Shown here piece after piece: positions 11,325 through 21,074 of a stretch of 64,000 bases of DNA. This DNA is from Cytospora piceicola (taxonomy: Eukaryota; Ascomycota; Sordariomycetes; Diaporthales; Cytosporaceae). A program made the position numbers and the translations under genes. The stretch lies in NCBI GenBank assembly GCA_023375675.1, contig JALQBC010000052.1, forward strand, positions 62,960 to 126,959. The letters run 5' to 3'. The notes below the pieces were generated by a model, which ran no database searches, was not told the origin of the DNA, and saw only the letters and a program-made list of their open reading frames with translations. Positions within the stretch are counted from its first letter, which is position 1, and each line of letters opens with the position of its first letter.

Positions 11325-12604
11325 TTACATAAGGCCGAGGTCCTCCCTCCTGCCCTTGGATGCCAGATCAAGATACGGAGCCTCGCCCAAGGAACACACC
11401 CGATCACCAGCACGAGCCTCCACATAGTCATAAGTAGCGCAGTGCCACGTGCTCCTGTTGTCCCAGATGGCGAGGTCGTTCTTCCGCCATTTGAAGCGGA
11501 CCTGGGCGTCGTGGTTCTGTGTGACGAGGTTGAAGAGGTAGCCCAAGAGTAGGTCGGACTCGTCTCTTGTAAGGCCGTTGATCCGCTTAGTGAAGCCTCT
11601 GTTCACGTAGACAGACTTCCAGCCCGTTACAGCTGGAGATGAATGCGTTAGCTTTAGGGCCAACTTGCGTTTTGACCTTAGATCACTTAGTCCCCGGATA
11701 TGGGACCGCCGTCTGAGAGCTTTGACTCCGAGGATGAGGGGAACGGGAAAACTCGAGAGACAAGAGACTTACGATTCGTCCTAATGACAGGATGCACTGC
11801 CGTCAGACCATCGCCCTGGTTCAAAGGATTCCCCCTGACTCCCTTCCTCAGCGGGTTTCCCAGCCTCTCCGCCTCATCCAAGAAGAACTTAGCATCATGC
11901 GTAGCCGTCAGACCCTCCAGCATAGTCCTCATCGGCGGCGAGAGCCTGTCATATACCTCATAGCCCGAGGCCCAGAGCGTGTCACCTCCCGTCGGGGGCA
12001 GCGTGTGGATCTTCAGCATGGCGTAGTCTGACGGGACTGGCTCGAAGGTGATATCGCTGTGCCAGCCTGCAGAGGCAAGCCTGGAGACGTCTGACAGCTG
12101 ATGCGTGAGGCCGCCGCCTTTCTTCTGCTTCTCGCTGCTGATGACAGAGATCTGGTCGCCGAGCTCACTGCCCTCTTCCGTCAGAGGGTGGACGTGGAGA
12201 CTTGACGACTCGGGACAGCCAGCAAGCTCTGTGATGCGCAGCATCAATTCCTTCATCTCATTCGGCGTGACATCCTGATCGCGGAGGAATACAACGCCCC
12301 GCTGGGAGACTAGAAAAGGAGGCACCCGTTAGATCAGAGCATGGGTTATAAGCCACCGGCGTTGGGGATGCTCACTCGTGACAGCGAGGTCTCTGATCAT
12401 ATCATCGCCCCATCTGAGCAGGTCCCTCACTTGAAGGCCTTCATATTCACGTCCTATCACGGGCGTCAAGTCCTGGTTCTTGAAGCTGTCCAGGGTGCTC
12501 GTATACTTCAAGGGCTTGAGCACACGGGGGCGAGCTTGAGCGTTGCCGCCGAATAGCTGGCCGTCGTATTGTTGCTCGCCTGCAGGCAGTTTTGCCGAAG
12601 GCAT
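11325..12604 (-). CDS. TauD/TfdA-family Fe(II)/2-oxoglutarate dioxygenase, 357 aa
   Basis: Family members oxidise taurine, alkanesulfonates or related substrates, using Fe(II), O2 and 2-oxoglutarate, and release sulfite or other leaving groups. Minus-strand exons are 12604-12376, 12309-11773 and 11632-11325. Donors are GTGAGC and GTAAGT, and both joins restore the frame (VT-I-SQRGVVFLRDQD and RTN-P-VTGWKSVYVNRG). Visible catalytic parts: the HxD pair in WHSDITFEPVPSDYAML (about His160/Asp162), the distal His in WDNRSTWHCATYDY (about His319), and a downstream Arg (about 333) expected to hold 2-oxoglutarate. Length is normal. The yeast relative Jlp1 is a sulfonate dioxygenase, so a sulfonate substrate is plausible but unproven. 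It is divergent from an ACS-type permease with a shared promoter of about 1 kb. Confidence 0.92.
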
Positions 12605-13605
12605 GATGATTTGTACCGGGTCCCGGTAGTGAGTGTATCGTGCTTGGGAAGTATATTGTTATAAGAGATACCAGGAGTGTTTTCACCGTGCAGATGGAGG
12701 GTTCACTTCAATGTTGGTGATAGCATGGGATGCGCGTGAGGCTATCAATGACCACCGTATTTCCAACAGGGTTCAGTAGTTATATAATATGTCAATGAAA
12801 GGGAAGAAAATAGAGGCCATCACCCATTTCATCTGTCTATACAGTAAGCAGTGTTCAATCACAGTGCCGGTAACCGGCTTATGGAACGTTGAAGCGTCCG
12901 CTTGGACGGAACTGGGGATAGGAGCACGCCGAGAAGATGAGAAACACAATTACACATTCGTTCTCCCTATCTACAAGTAAGTCCTGGCCACTTCGAAAAA
13001 GACTGAGTACAGTCACAATACTGCGTAGCGGAGAAAATATCGGAGTTGGAATCATGTTGATAGAGATCGCGTCATCTGGCTCCGGAATGAGTGAATGCAG
13101 CAAATTGCCCCCCGCCAAAACAGGAATCCGCCCCGAGGTTGCACCAGCGACATCCGTTGGCCAGTACATTCCACTCAGGTACCCATGTGTCGAGATATCT
13201 CTTCTGCAGGTCGATATGGTCTGGACACTGCGGGACGGAGATGGAGGGTGGCTTCTTCCTCGTTTAGGTCGTGAAGGCTCCTTGGCCTCGAAGTGCCAGA
13301 TCATGACCGCCTATTAGGTTCAGCTTGTGGATATGAAAGTCGCTCGACGGCCGAGGTTGTCTGCTAAGTCGAGAGCTACCGGTGCCACAGATACGGCAAG
13401 GCATTCCTTTGACAGAAGACGCGATTCTCCCATGTCGATGTCGTTGTCGATATTCTGAAGAGGATGGGGCAACGGGACTATCATAAGTTATAAGTCATCT
13501 ATGCTATCTCTCTTTATTTGAGAGAGTTCTCTTCTCCCAGAAAGGATCGCACATATCGCGAGCAGTCTTCATCCAGAGCCTGTGCCGTGCCTGTCAGTTT
13601 CCACC
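12605..13605. promoter_or_regulatory. Shared promoter region between dioxygenase and permease
   Basis: About 1 kb separates the start codons of the divergent dioxygenase and permease genes, so both promoters must lie here. I see no gene. A TTATATAATATG stretch at about 12779-12790 is TATA-like. Co-regulation of the pair is inferred from the arrangement only. Confidence 0.45.
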
Positions 13606-15334
13606 ATGGATACCAAGGACGTCGAATCGTTCCCGACCGAGATAGTCGGCGATGACAGATCAGTAGCATCCACCTCAGGCGCTCACGTCGGTCGTGACCA
13701 GCTTGGTGACATCGTCCTTCCACACGATTCCTACGAAGGCAGACACCGCTTCGATCCCACAGCGACATGGACCGAGGCCGAAGAACGCCGGGTAGTTCGC
13801 AAGACAGACATGTACCTGCTCACCTGGCTGTGTCTGATGTTCTTCGGCCTCCAGCTCGACCGTGGAAACTTGTCGAACGCAGTGTCCGATAATCTCCTGG
13901 ACGACCTCAACATGTCGACGGACGACTACAACAACGGCACCACGATACAAATCATGGCCTTCCTCGTCGCCGAGTTTCCTGTGCAGTTTCTCACCAAGCG
14001 GTACGGATTCCGCTATATCCTGCCCACGATGATGTTCCTATGGGGCACCGTCTCATGGTCGCAGGCATGGATGACGAACCGTACCAGCTTCTACCTCACC
14101 CGCGCCTTTATTGGACTGTGCGAGGGTGGCTTCATTCCTGGAACGGTCCTGTTCACGACGTACTTCTACAAGTCCAAGGAGTTGGCGCTGCGCCTGGCAG
14201 CCTTCTGGTCAACCCTCGCCATTGCAAGAATTATATCCGCGTTACTGGCGGCAGGAATCCTGGAGATGCGAGGAGTTGGCGGGAAACCGGGATGGTTCTG
14301 GCTGTTTCTGATCGAGGGAATATTGACTTGCGTCATCGCCGTACTTGTGAGTTCGTCCCTGGAAGAAACGAAGTCAGCTGGAAGTATGCGTAACTGACGG
14401 AGACAATTTACAGTCCTTCCTTTACTTGCCCGGGTCTCCCGTGTCGACCAAGGGGCCTTTGTGGCGAAAGCCATGGTACACAGAACGTGAGGAAGTGATC
14501 ATGATAAATGTGAGTCGTCCCCCGACCGCTGTGTCGAAACATCTTGTGCTGACGAAGAACTCGAAACAGCGAATCCTTCGTGACGATCCTGCGAAGGGAC
14601 TTACAGCCATCCAGGAGCCCGCCACCTGGAAAGACGTCAAGGGAGCCTGGTCAGATCCTGCGATGTGGGGACTATATTTCGTGGGGCTCGTTGCATACAT
14701 TCCTGCGACGCCAGTCCAGTCTTACATGACCCTGGCTCTCAAAAGAATCGGTGAATCAACTTTCGACACGAATATGTTGACAATCCCCTCGGCCGTTCTC
14801 GGAATCATCACCATGATGGCCCTCGCATTCAGTTCAGACCACTTCAACGAGCGCAGCTTCCACGCCTTCTTCGGAGAGTTCTGGATCATGCCCATGCTGA
14901 TCGCGATCCTGGCCATCCCCGATGGCGGCAACGACTGGGGGCGTTTCGCCCTCACAAGCCTGATATCGGGTTACCCCTACTTCCACCCCATCGTGTCGAG
15001 TTGGATCAGCGAGAATACATTTGACGTGAAGAAGCGCGCCATCACCGCGGCAACGTACAATGTCATCGTGCAGATCGGCTCGGTTGTCGGGTCTCAGATA
15101 TACCGGAAACACGATGCCCCATATTACAAAAGGGGCAACGCCGTGCTGCTGGCGATATGTGTACTTTCTTTGGTGGCCATCCTCGTGCAGCGGCAGGTAT
15201 TGGTGTCTCTGAACAAGAAGAAGGAGACTCAATGGCAAGCCATGAGTGCCGAGGAGAAGCTGGCGTATCAGAATGACAAGGAGGCGAGGGAAAACGACGG
15301 CAATAAGAGGCTGGACTTCCGATTTGTGTACTGA
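13606..15334 (+). CDS. MFS permease, anion:cation symporter (Dal5/Seo1-like) family, 533 aa
   Basis: This is a plasma-membrane transporter of the family that imports allantoate, pantothenate, nicotinate, biotin and, in yeast Seo1, possibly sulfur compounds. Exons 13606-14346, 14414-14509 and 14570-15334; both introns are phase 0 with GTGAGT donors. The start sits in CCACCATGG, a good context. Family marks: the first helix region DMYLLTWLCLMFFGLQLDRGN, the TKRYGFRY loop, RAFIGLCEGGFIPGTVLF, GWFWLFLIEG in helix 6, QSYMTLALKRIG near helix 7, and DAPYYKRGNAVLL before the last helix, which is highly typical of this family. About twelve membrane spans are expected. The substrate cannot be read from sequence; the divergent TauD-type gene suggests a sulfonate or related organic acid. 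Confidence 0.92.
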
Positions 15335-16218
15335 AGTTGTAGAGCAATAAGGGCCCCTGCGAGACGCGGGAATATTGAATCAACGCTTGGATTTCAAAGC
15401 AACTGATGTTGTCTGCTCTTCATTGATTGTTGCGAGTTCTGTTGAATACTAACCTTTTGCGATAACCCCATTGGAGCGCAGGAGCCAATATCTGATACCT
15501 AGAATGCATGTCCCTTCACCATGCATGACTGCAAGTAACGCGCAACACCAATTCTCTGGCCCGGTCGGCCTCTTCGTGAGCTGCACGGGTACCATGAGAC
15601 TGCCCATGTGCTCGCCAAGGAGCTTCGGAACTCGAATTTGTTGGTGTCGAGACCAAGCTGAATCGATATCAGAGGACGACGCACTCAGTAAAACTCGCGC
15701 TAAGGCATGGCTCTATCGTGACCCACAATGGCGCAAGGACAAGACCCACCGGGAATCTGGGGTAATAGCGGGCCCCTCGAGTCCAGGTCACTGAAGAAGG
15801 GCTGGCACTTCCCCCCGCGCCCCCGGCCAGTTTGTGCCACTGACATTCATCCTTCGGCTTGAAGCCTCTCAGCGAGTGGATGTTGGTTAGAGTAGAGCAG
15901 CTCATCGCTACGCCGGATCACGAAATTGCCCTGCAGACGAAGCGAGACCCGACTGACTGGTTCCGGCTGTATAGAAGGTAGCAGTGAACGGCCCGTGAAG
16001 CGTGCTGCGGTAGATCTCCGAAGGTATTGAAGAAGTGAGAACTGAGGCTTGATTACGGAGAGTCCACTCAATTCCAGAGAAGCACGAGTTTGTGAGATCC
16101 TTCAGGACGACGGCCTACGAGCAGGTCAGCCGAGAGAATCCAAAGAGGAACATCGCACGGCAGACTTTCGTTCCCTCCCAAATCCAGGCCATCAATCCTG
16201 CAAATTGCCAAAAGCAAC
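15335..16218. other. Intergenic stretch
   Basis: No gene is supported between the permease stop and the regulator start. Open frames here are short and unrelated to known families. The last 200 bases should include the promoter of the Zn2Cys6 gene. Confidence 0.45.
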
Positions 16219-18066
16219 ATGTCAACCCTGCCTCGGCGCAAGATCGGCAGTCGGGCCTGTGATGCATGCAAGATCAGAAAAGTGAGATGTTCCGAGCAGC
16301 CCCCATGTGCTCGCTGCGCATCCATTGGGATCGAGTGCACATTCAACAAGCGCCAGGCCACGCGCGGCCCACGAAGCCTGAGGGCCAAGACTCTCCAGGA
16401 GATTCGCCACATTCAGGAGAGCCAAGGCCAGGGTCAAGGCTCTAGCCGGTATCATGGCCGCGGCGGCAGTATCGGCAGTCTGCCGGATGAAGTGTCCACC
16501 GACGGAGTCTTTCCCGGAGATCATGAGAGCCCGTGCGACGGAGAAACATCTCCAGGCGGCGAAGGGGCAAGCGACGGGGCCAGCAGCAGGACCGCCGTCT
16601 CCTCCCTCATCGTCCGCCTTTGCATCTATCGCCTTCGCCTCTTCCCAGTCTGGCCAATCCTGGCCGCGGAGGATGTCATCGCCTCATTATTAAAGAACCC
16701 AGCCGACCTTGCGACATACGCATTCGCAAATGCCGTCTGTGCGGCAGTAATAGCCCAGCTAAAGTTGCCATTCGAGGGCCGTACGGACGATAATGACCAC
16801 GCGACGGCGGCATCTATGGCCGCAGAGTGTGCCAGGATAAAGGCTATGCTGCAGGGTGCGGATGATGGTCCCGATGCGACCCTCGACATGCTTCGCATAG
16901 CGTTCTTCCAGCACATCTATCACGAGAACCAGAGCCCCGGGGGGACGAAAAGCTTGATGTTCTTGCGGGAGGCCATCACCATTGCGCAGATCATGGGCTT
17001 GCATCGGAAATCATCCTACGCTATGTTGTCCCCGGAGGAGCAGCAGATGAGACGGCGCATATTATGGCTGCTCTTTGTAACGGAGAGGGGCGTGGCTATG
17101 TTGCACAAGTTTCCCATCGTCCTGAGCTGGCAGCCAGACTTCCCGCCGCTGGAGGACAGGTTGAACATCGAGCACGACGAGGCGCACATCTTGCCAGCAT
17201 TTAAGAAGCTGGTGGATCTCTTCTGGATCTTTGACCAGAGTGGTTCCTTCGATCTTCTCATCCAATCCGGGGACGACGCCGATGTGCACCAAAGAAGCCG
17301 TCTCGAATACCTTCAGCAGCGTCTACAGGAGATATCCTCCGACTCGGACGAGAGCAACGACGTGCAGAAGGCCGACATATGCGTCACTAAGTGCTGGATG
17401 CAGGCCGTGGTCTGGCGAGCCTCCTGCCGGCGACCCAATTCAACAGTCATATTCGGCGAAGATAAGAGCATATCTGCTCAGCCGTACCGAATCGTCAATG
17501 AGTTCCTCTCCCACATCTGCCACTACTCCAAGACCGCGCTTGAGGCTCACGGCCCAACGATAGAGCTCAAGATCTTCGAGATAGCGAACGCGCTTACGGA
17601 TGCGTTGGCGACGAACCTAGACCTGCTGCGGAATTCTGCGGGCATGGACGTCCGGCCTGTAGATATGCTTATCCAGCTACAGAGGCTGCTTGCCTCGTCT
17701 CGTGGGGGCAACAAGACGTTGTTGACATTGCTGTGCGCCCGGATTGCGGAAGTAGAGAGTGCTAGGTCGCCCGAGCTGATGGGTAGCCCGACGGAGATCA
17801 CACCAAAATGTGCAAGTGAAGTCGACAACGGTAATGTTGATGATGGGTATTATGAAACTGGATACGAAGCCACAAGGAGGGAGTCAAACCAGAGCCACTT
17901 GGGAATGGATACGGGTGCCGTGAGAATGAACAACCCTTTGCCGCTGCCATTGTGGCCCAGCCCTTGGCAAGACTCGAGCCAGGCCGTGTTCAATGTCGAC
18001 GGCGACGGAAGTCTAGGGATAATGTTTACACAGCTGACTAGCGAACCGTGGAATGGATGGGTGTAG
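16219..18066 (+). CDS. Zn2Cys6 transcription factor, 615 aa
   Basis: This is an intronless nuclear regulator. The binuclear zinc cluster is complete at residues 14-40: C14, C17, C24, C30, C33 and C40, spacing CX2CX6CX5CX2CX6C, followed by the basic linker RQATRGPRSLRAK. A linker of this TRGPRSLRAKT type is, as I recall, shared with sugar-use regulators such as the Suc1/AmyR group. After a Gln/Gly-rich linker comes a fungal-specific middle region with LRIAFFQHIYHENQ, FLREAITIAQIMGLHR and MRRRILWLLFVTERGVAM, which matches the usual conserved block of this domain. The C-terminus is acidic and Pro/Trp-rich (PLPLPLWPSPWQDSS) and may activate transcription. It lies between a permease and an aldo/keto reductase on the same strand and is the obvious candidate regulator of this group. 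Confidence 0.93.
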   Translation: MSTLPRRKIGSRACDACKIRKVRCSEQPPCARCASIGIECTFNKRQATRGPRSLRAKTLQEIRHIQESQGQGQGSSRYHGRGGSIGSLPDEVSTDGVFPGDHESPCDGETSPGGEGASDGASSRTAVSSLIVRLCIYRLRLFPVWPILAAEDVIASLLKNPADLATYAFANAVCAAVIAQLKLPFEGRTDDNDHATAASMAAECARIKAMLQGADDGPDATLDMLRIAFFQHIYHENQSPGGTKSLMFLREAITIAQIMGLHRKSSYAMLSPEEQQMRRRILWLLFVTERGVAMLHKFPIVLSWQPDFPPLEDRLNIEHDEAHILPAFKKLVDLFWIFDQSGSFDLLIQSGDDADVHQRSRLEYLQQRLQEISSDSDESNDVQKADICVTKCWMQAVVWRASCRRPNSTVIFGEDKSISAQPYRIVNEFLSHICHYSKTALEAHGPTIELKIFEIANALTDALATNLDLLRNSAGMDVRPVDMLIQLQRLLASSRGGNKTLLTLLCARIAEVESARSPELMGSPTEITPKCASEVDNGNVDDGYYETGYEATRRESNQSHLGMDTGAVRMNNPLPLPLWPSPWQDSSQAVFNVDGDGSLGIMFTQLTSEPWNGWV

Positions 18067-18585
18067 GTCTCTCCGGAATGGGACAGTGCATTACATAGCG
18101 ACATTCGATAGATAGAACACAACCGAACGAGGATTTGGACTGATGCGTGACGAACTTGGGATGAGCCGTATCGTATTGCCCTTATGACCTGCTTGGGTTG
18201 ACAGTGCCGAAGTCGTGTCCACTTACATAGTACGATCTTGTAAGATAAGCCTGCGATATCGCAGGCTTACTTTATGAAGTCATGAATGACACGACGATGT
18301 AGACACCCGCGAGGTCGCTGATGGGACCCGTGGACTACTGCCCGCATTGAGCCGCTATACACATGCATAGACCCGCCGGTCCACCGGCCCTGGAACGCCG
18401 ACAATTTCTCCGCTCAGGGATTGGCAGTTGAGCAAACGTGAATGCGGATGGTGGCCGACGTGTCTTTCCAAGAGTGGCTTAAAGATTTCTAAGACAATAG
18501 GCAGCTCGTCAGCTCTTTGTCCTATACCCAAACAGCAACTCGCTATCACAGTCCCCATTCCCCTGATACCTACTCATCAGACAAA
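18067..18585. other. Intergenic stretch with a small inverted repeat
   Basis: No gene is seen. An inverted repeat near 18247-18267 (AGCCTGCGATATCGCAGGCT, a 20-base perfect palindrome) lies 180 bases downstream of the regulator stop and could form a hairpin or bind a dimeric protein. The promoter of the downstream reductase must also be here. Confidence 0.5.
18248..18267. repeat. Perfect 20-bp palindrome
   Basis: The sequence AGCCTGCGATATCGCAGGCT reads the same on both strands. It sits in the 3' region of the Zn2Cys6 gene, 320 bases upstream of the reductase start codon. It could be a dimer-binding operator or a 3' hairpin; nothing else distinguishes these. Confidence 0.55.
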
Positions 18586-19773
18586 ATGGCGTGGGAAGAG
18601 CCTCGCAAGACTGGAATGCTCTACAGGAGGCTAGGTACGAGCAACTCACCCTTATTGTGTCTTGTCCCATAGGCTGATCAAGTTATAGGGGACTCCGGAT
18701 TGCATGTTTCGGTCCTTGGGCTGGGCGGTTGGCTCACCTTTGGTGGGCAGCTTGAGAGCGAAGGCACCTTTGCATGCATGAAGCAGGCCTATGATTGTGG
18801 CATCAACTTCTTCGACACGGCTGAGAGTTATGCCGGCGGTCAGTCCGAAGTGGCGATGGGCCAAGCCATCAAGAAGTTCGGCTGGAATCGCAACGACATT
18901 GTCGTAACCACCAAGCTCAACTGGGGCGGCGCTAATGGCGAGGTGCTCGTCAACAACCACGGTCTGTCACGAAAACACATCATCGAGGGTCTGAGAGCGT
19001 CGCTGAAGCGCCTTGACCTCGAATATGTCGATATCGTCTACGCTCACAGACCTGACCGTCTTACACCGATGGAGGAGACCGTTCGGGCCTTCAACCATGT
19101 AATCGAGCAAAAGGGATGGGCGTTCTACTGGGGTACCAGCGAATGGTCGGCAGACGAGATAGCAGAGGCGTGTGGGATCGCGAAGCAGCTTGGCCTGGTA
19201 GGGCCGGTGGTTGAACAGCCTATGTACAACCTGCTGACCAGGAAGAAGGTGGAGGGGGAGTTCCAGCGTCTGTACAAGAGGTTTGGCATCGGCCTGACGA
19301 CCTTCAGCCCGATAAACTTTGGGCTGCTGAGCGGGAAATACGATGACAGCCCGGATCAGCCACCGGCAGGATCGAGGTTTGCAAAGGGCGACGACAAGTT
19401 TGTAAGCTTTGTCAGAGACTCGTATGCGAATGCGCAATGGCAGGAGACGATTGCGAAGGCCAAACAGCTGAAGGTGAGTCCGGATATCACGCCCCCAAAC
19501 CCCTCCTCTCCTTCATTTTGTGGTGGGAGAAAAAGGCTGACAGACCATCAGCCAATCGCAGACAAGCTGGAAATCACTCGGGCACAGTTGGCGTTGGCAT
19601 GGTGTTTGAAGAACGAGAATGTATCGGCGGTGATTACGGGAGCATCGAAGCCTGAGCAGGTTGTTGAGAACTGTGCAGCGCTGAAGGCACTGGACAAGCT
19701 GACACCAGAGGTAATGGCGGAGATTGATGATATTGTCGGCAAGATAGAACTTGATCCAGCAAGGCAGGATTAA
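18586..19773 (+). CDS. Aldo/keto reductase, Kv-channel beta-subunit type, 351 aa
   Basis: This is an NADPH-dependent oxidoreductase with a TIM-barrel fold, probably cytosolic. Exons 18586-18634, 18689-19473 and 19552-19773. The short first exon (MAWEEPRKTGMLYRRLG) joins to DSGLHVSVLGLGGWLTFGG, giving the standard N-terminus of the family. The catalytic tetrad is complete: D59 and Y64 in FFDTAESYAGGQSE, K92 in VVTTKLNWGG and H136 in VDIVYAHRPD. Also typical are GTSEWSADEIAEA, FSPINFGLLSGKYDD and the NADP-binding VITGASKPEQVVEN. Length is normal. Its place beside the Zn2Cys6 regulator suggests it belongs to the same catabolic group. Natural substrate unknown; members of this type reduce varied aldehydes and ketones. 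Confidence 0.93.
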
Positions 19774-19946
19774 AGCACCATTGATCCAGGAGTATAACAG
19801 CTTGAGGACAATGGACAAAATAGCCCCATACGAGCCCAAAGGAGAAGAAGCTGGAGCCGATTCGAGTCCAGAAAATGGGTGGTGGACCTTGGGAGCCCAA
19901 TGTTGCAGTGGTTGATTGAGTGGGCCAAACAATGTATGCTGTCAGG

Positions 19947-20002
19947 TACGGTGTCCCACAGGGGTCTTGGGGACAACGGCCGTCGAGGGCACTTTTGACC
20001 TT
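19947..20002 (+). repeat. Left terminal inverted repeat
   Basis: This pairs with 20567-20622 in inverted orientation. The first 38 bases are identical, then one G/A difference, then 17 more identical bases ending in TTTTGACCTT. Beyond that the two arms diverge into T-rich versus A-rich sequence. Confidence 0.85.
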
Positions 20003-20050
20003 CTTGTTTTTTTATTAGACCTACCCTAGGGGTAGCATACTTGTCCCAAA

Positions 20051-20496
20051 TCGCGACCTTGATTAAATTGACCTTGATTGAACTGTATCGCGACCTTAAT
20101 TAAATTGACCTTGATTGAACTGTATCGCGACCTTGATTGAATTGACCTTGATTGAACTGAATCGCGACCTTGTTCAAATTTGAATCGCGACCTTGATTGA
20201 ATCGCGACCTTGATTGAATTGAATCGCGACCTTGATTGAATTGACCTTGATTGAATTGAATCGCGACCTTGATTGAATTGAATCGCGACCTTGATTGAAT
20301 TGAATCGCGACCTTGATTGAATTGAATCGCGACCTTGATTGAATTGACCTTGATTGAATTGAATCGCGACCTTGATTGATTTGAATCGCGACCTTGATTG
20401 ATTTGAATCGCGACCTTGATTGATTTGAATCGCGACCTTGATTGATTTGAATCGCGACCTTGATTGATTTGACCTTGATTGATTTGAATCGCGATA
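20051..20496 (+). repeat. TCGCGACC minisatellite, 22-bp and 37-bp units
   Basis: Sixteen units begin TCGCGACCTT, followed by a terminal TCGCGA. Most are 22 bp (TCGCGACCTTGATTGAATTGAA or its GATTTG variant). Others are 37 bp because a 15-bp ACCTTGATTGAATTG piece is added. The first three units are 37-mers, and later 37-mers close blocks of four or five units. The left half carries GAATTG variants, the right half GATTTG variants, consistent with local expansion. Every unit contains the TCGCGA palindrome. Confidence 0.93.
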
Positions 20497-20566
20497 AGTT
20501 GAGTTGATTGAAGGGAAAGAGGGTGTGGTTTCGTAGAAGGGGTGGGCGTGAAATTTGAAAAAATAA

Positions 20567-20622
20567 AAGGTCAAAAGTGCCCTTGACGGCCGTTGTCCCC
20601 AAGACCCCTGTGGGACACCGTA
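20567..20622 (-). repeat. Right terminal inverted repeat
   Basis: This is the inverted partner of 19947-20002. It ends CCTGTGGGACACCGTA and is followed at once by GTCAGG, the candidate target duplication. Confidence 0.85.
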
Positions 20623-20628
20623 GTCAGG

Positions 20629-21074
20629 GCTGTTGCCGATCTCATACACCCACTGACAGAGAAATAATTATCGACCTTTCTGCTTCCACCAGAAAAAGAC
20701 ATGATGCTCAGCAACCATCTCATGTAGTCTAACTGTCATCTCAGGACAATTTGGTGTCATACAGCATTATGTAAGCATTGGTGGCACAGCACGTGCAAGC
20801 GTGACAACAGAGAGCCACTCACAGCTCACAGCTCACAGCACTTGCTCTTAAGGTGAAAGCGCGAGACGCGTCGCGGGGCAACAGATCAATCAATCCATCA
20901 TCATGTACAACTCTCATGACAACGACGAAGAACAGCGTACCTCTTGACACCAGGGTTGATTGACCCTTCGGCCTACATAAATCGGTTAATGAACCCTCTG
21001 ATATGATGCTCCCTCTTCTCTGCTACTGATTGCCACACAACCCGTCTGAAGCAGACAAACAAGACCATGTCACG
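20629..21074. other. Promoter region of the coiled-coil gene
   Basis: No gene is seen. A triple CTCACAG repeat (ACTCACAGCTCACAGCTCACAGCAC, about 20818-20841) is a small tandem duplication. An in-frame upstream ATG at 21030 would add 15 residues to the next gene. Confidence 0.4.

Larger units (their letters stand above)
19941..20628. mobile_element. MITE-like element with long terminal inverted repeats and internal minisatellite
   Basis: The element proper spans 19947-20622 (676 bp). Its left end (from 19947, TACGGTGTCCCACAGGGG) and right end (to 20622) are inverted copies matching over about 56 bases with one mismatch. The six bases GTCAGG flank it directly on both sides (19941-19946 and 20623-20628), which looks like a target-site duplication. 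The terminal TA could instead be a TA duplication of Tc1/mariner type with the GTCAGG match by chance. No transposase is encoded, so it would be non-autonomous. Its interior is mostly a 22-bp-based minisatellite. It lies 173 bases past the reductase stop codon. A 207-codon open frame across it on the minus strand is a by-product of the repeats. Confidence 0.8.

Noticed and set aside
19941..20628. Reading the inverted ends as the two halves of one terminator hairpin
   Set aside because: The arms are about 560 bases apart and long, with matching flanks, which fits a transposable element better than a transcription terminator.
20026..20649. A 207-codon open frame on the minus strand made of repeated FNQGRDSIQSRS-like residues
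   Set aside because: It is the translation of the minisatellite and the element's end. A 22-bp unit without stops is open in several frames, so it is not evidence of a gene.
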